A stretch of DNA of 64,000 bases from Pseudomonas sp. R4-35-07 (GTDB lineage: Bacteria > Pseudomonadota > Gammaproteobacteria > Pseudomonadales > Pseudomonadaceae): NCBI RefSeq assembly GCF_003852235.1, contig NZ_CP027732.1, positions 3,472,001-3,536,000 of the forward strand. Direction: 5' to 3'. Below are positions 63,260 through 64,000 of this stretch, piece by piece; position 1 is the stretch's first letter; every line of letters starts with the position of its first letter. Under the pieces are notes generated by a model. That model saw only the letters and a list, made by a program, of their open reading frames with translations. It did no database searches and was not told the origin of the DNA. The translations under genes were made by a program, and so were the position numbers.

Positions 63260-64000
63260 TTAGAAGCGCAGCGGCCAGTGCCGCAGACGCTCACGCAGGT
63301 TGTGCAACAGGCGAATCAGGCCCTCGGGCTCCTTGATCAGGAACACGATGATCAACACGCCAAAGATGATTTTCTGCAGGTTCTGCAACTGCCCCGCATC
63401 CACCGCGCCGCCGAACAGCGCCTGCCCGACGTGGCTGAGCAGGATCGGCAGCAAGCTGATAAAGGCCGCGCCCACGAAGTTGCCGGCGATGCTGCCCATG
63501 CCACCGATAATGATGATGAACAGGATCTGGAACGAACGGTTGATATCAAAACTGCTGGCGCTGGCCGTGCCCAGGTAGGCGAAGGCCCACAGCGCACCGG
63601 CCACGCCTAAGTAAAACGAGCTGACCGCAAACGCCAGGCGCTTGTAGCGCACCACCGGGATGCCGACCACGGCAGCAGCAGTGTCCATGTCGCGGATCGC
63701 CATCCAGTTGCGCCCCACCTGGCTGCGCACCAGATTGACGGCGGTCCAGGTCAACAGCAGCACCGTGACCAGGGTCAGCCAGTAGCGGCCCAACGGGGTA
63801 TTGAGGTCGTGGCCGAACAGCGTCAGCTGCGGGGCGGAAATGGTCCCGGAAGAGCCGTAGTTATAGAACCAGGGGAATTTGACGAACAACCATTCAAGGA
63901 AAAACTGCGCCGCCAGCGTCGTCACCATCAGGTAGAAACCCTTGATCCGCGAGCTGGGCAGGCCGAACAACAGGCCCACCAGCGCGCTGATAATCCCGCC
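63260..64000 (-). CDS. LivM-type ABC permease, 5'-truncated by window edge
   Basis: At least 246 residues; the frame stays open to base 64000 (GGIISALVGLLFGLPSSRIKG), so the start is outside. Hydrophobic segments and FDINRSFQILFIIIIGGMGSIAGNFVGAAFI fit LivM, the second permease subunit of the branched-chain importer class. It is followed by the binding protein, 21 bases on. Confidence 0.9.
   Translation of the reverse strand, partial: GGIISALVGLLFGLPSSRIKGFYLMVTTLAAQFFLEWLFVKFPWFYNYGSSGTISAPQLTLFGHDLNTPLGRYWLTLVTVLLLTWTAVNLVRSQVGRNWMAIRDMDTAAAVVGIPVVRYKRLAFAVSSFYLGVAGALWAFAYLGTASASSFDINRSFQILFIIIIGGMGSIAGNFVGAAFISLLPILLSHVGQALFGGAVDAGQLQNLQKIIFGVLIIVFLIKEPEGLIRLLHNLRERLRHWPLRF

Overview
The window is chromosomal DNA of a Pseudomonas, most probably of the P. 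fluorescens group. The evidence is the conserved Pseudomonas gene order (serS-crcB-rarA-lolA-ftsK, aat-bpt-infA, clpA/clpS/cspD, icd/idh, nudix-mnmA-hflD-purB, aceA, then a 13-gene nuo operon with fused nuoCD), the high G+C content, and many copies of the fluorescens-type REP sequence GTGGGAGGGGGCTTGC between genes. No rRNA, tRNA, CRISPR array or transposase gene was found.

Layout. 1-5.7 kb (minus strand): 3'-truncated serS, crcB, rarA, lolA, ftsK. 6.2-8.0 kb (plus): aat, bpt, infA. 8.2-10.9 kb (minus): clpA, clpS; 11.1 kb (plus): cspD. 11.5-15.5 kb: divergent icd (dimeric) and idh (monomeric), two NADP-isocitrate dehydrogenases. 15.5-20.1 kb (minus): an A+T-rich island with a LysR regulator, an FAD/NAD(P)-binding protein, a fused CoA-transferase and a ChrR-like cupin, followed by an EamA exporter of normal composition. 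21.3-26.7 kb (plus): nudix hydrolase, mnmA, hflD, purB, roxA-type JmjC oxygenase, GNAT. 26.9-29.2 kb: a small secretin-domain protein and isocitrate lyase aceA. 29.2-30.3 kb: non-coding, holding a REP doublet split by a 503-bp element with 22-bp perfect terminal inverted repeats and a 10-bp target duplication. 30.3-45.3 kb: nuoA to nuoN. 45.4-50.8 kb: REP repeats, an orphan HTH antitoxin-like gene, an outer-membrane barrel protein, small Pseudomonas proteins (one of only 59 aa), an MFS exporter and a Dyp-type peroxidase. 51.0-53.7 kb: a GapN-like dehydrogenase and a FUSC-type membrane protein. 53.9-59.6 kb: a TetR regulator divergent from a four-gene tripartite ABC efflux operon (ATPase, MacB-like permease, outer-membrane factor, adaptor). 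59.7-64 kb (minus): a second FAD/NAD(P)-binding protein at the end of a branched-chain-amino-acid-type ABC importer operon that continues off the window.

How it fits together. Central carbon metabolism is well represented: icd and idh compete with aceA for isocitrate, aceA has a clear operator-like inverted repeat, and the NADH made by the cycle feeds the nuo-encoded complex I. The accessory parts are the 15.5-20.1 kb island, the efflux pump at 54-59.6 kb and the flavoprotein-linked importer at the right end. The island is the best candidate for an undescribed small pathway, and the split REP element is the most informative non-coding structure.
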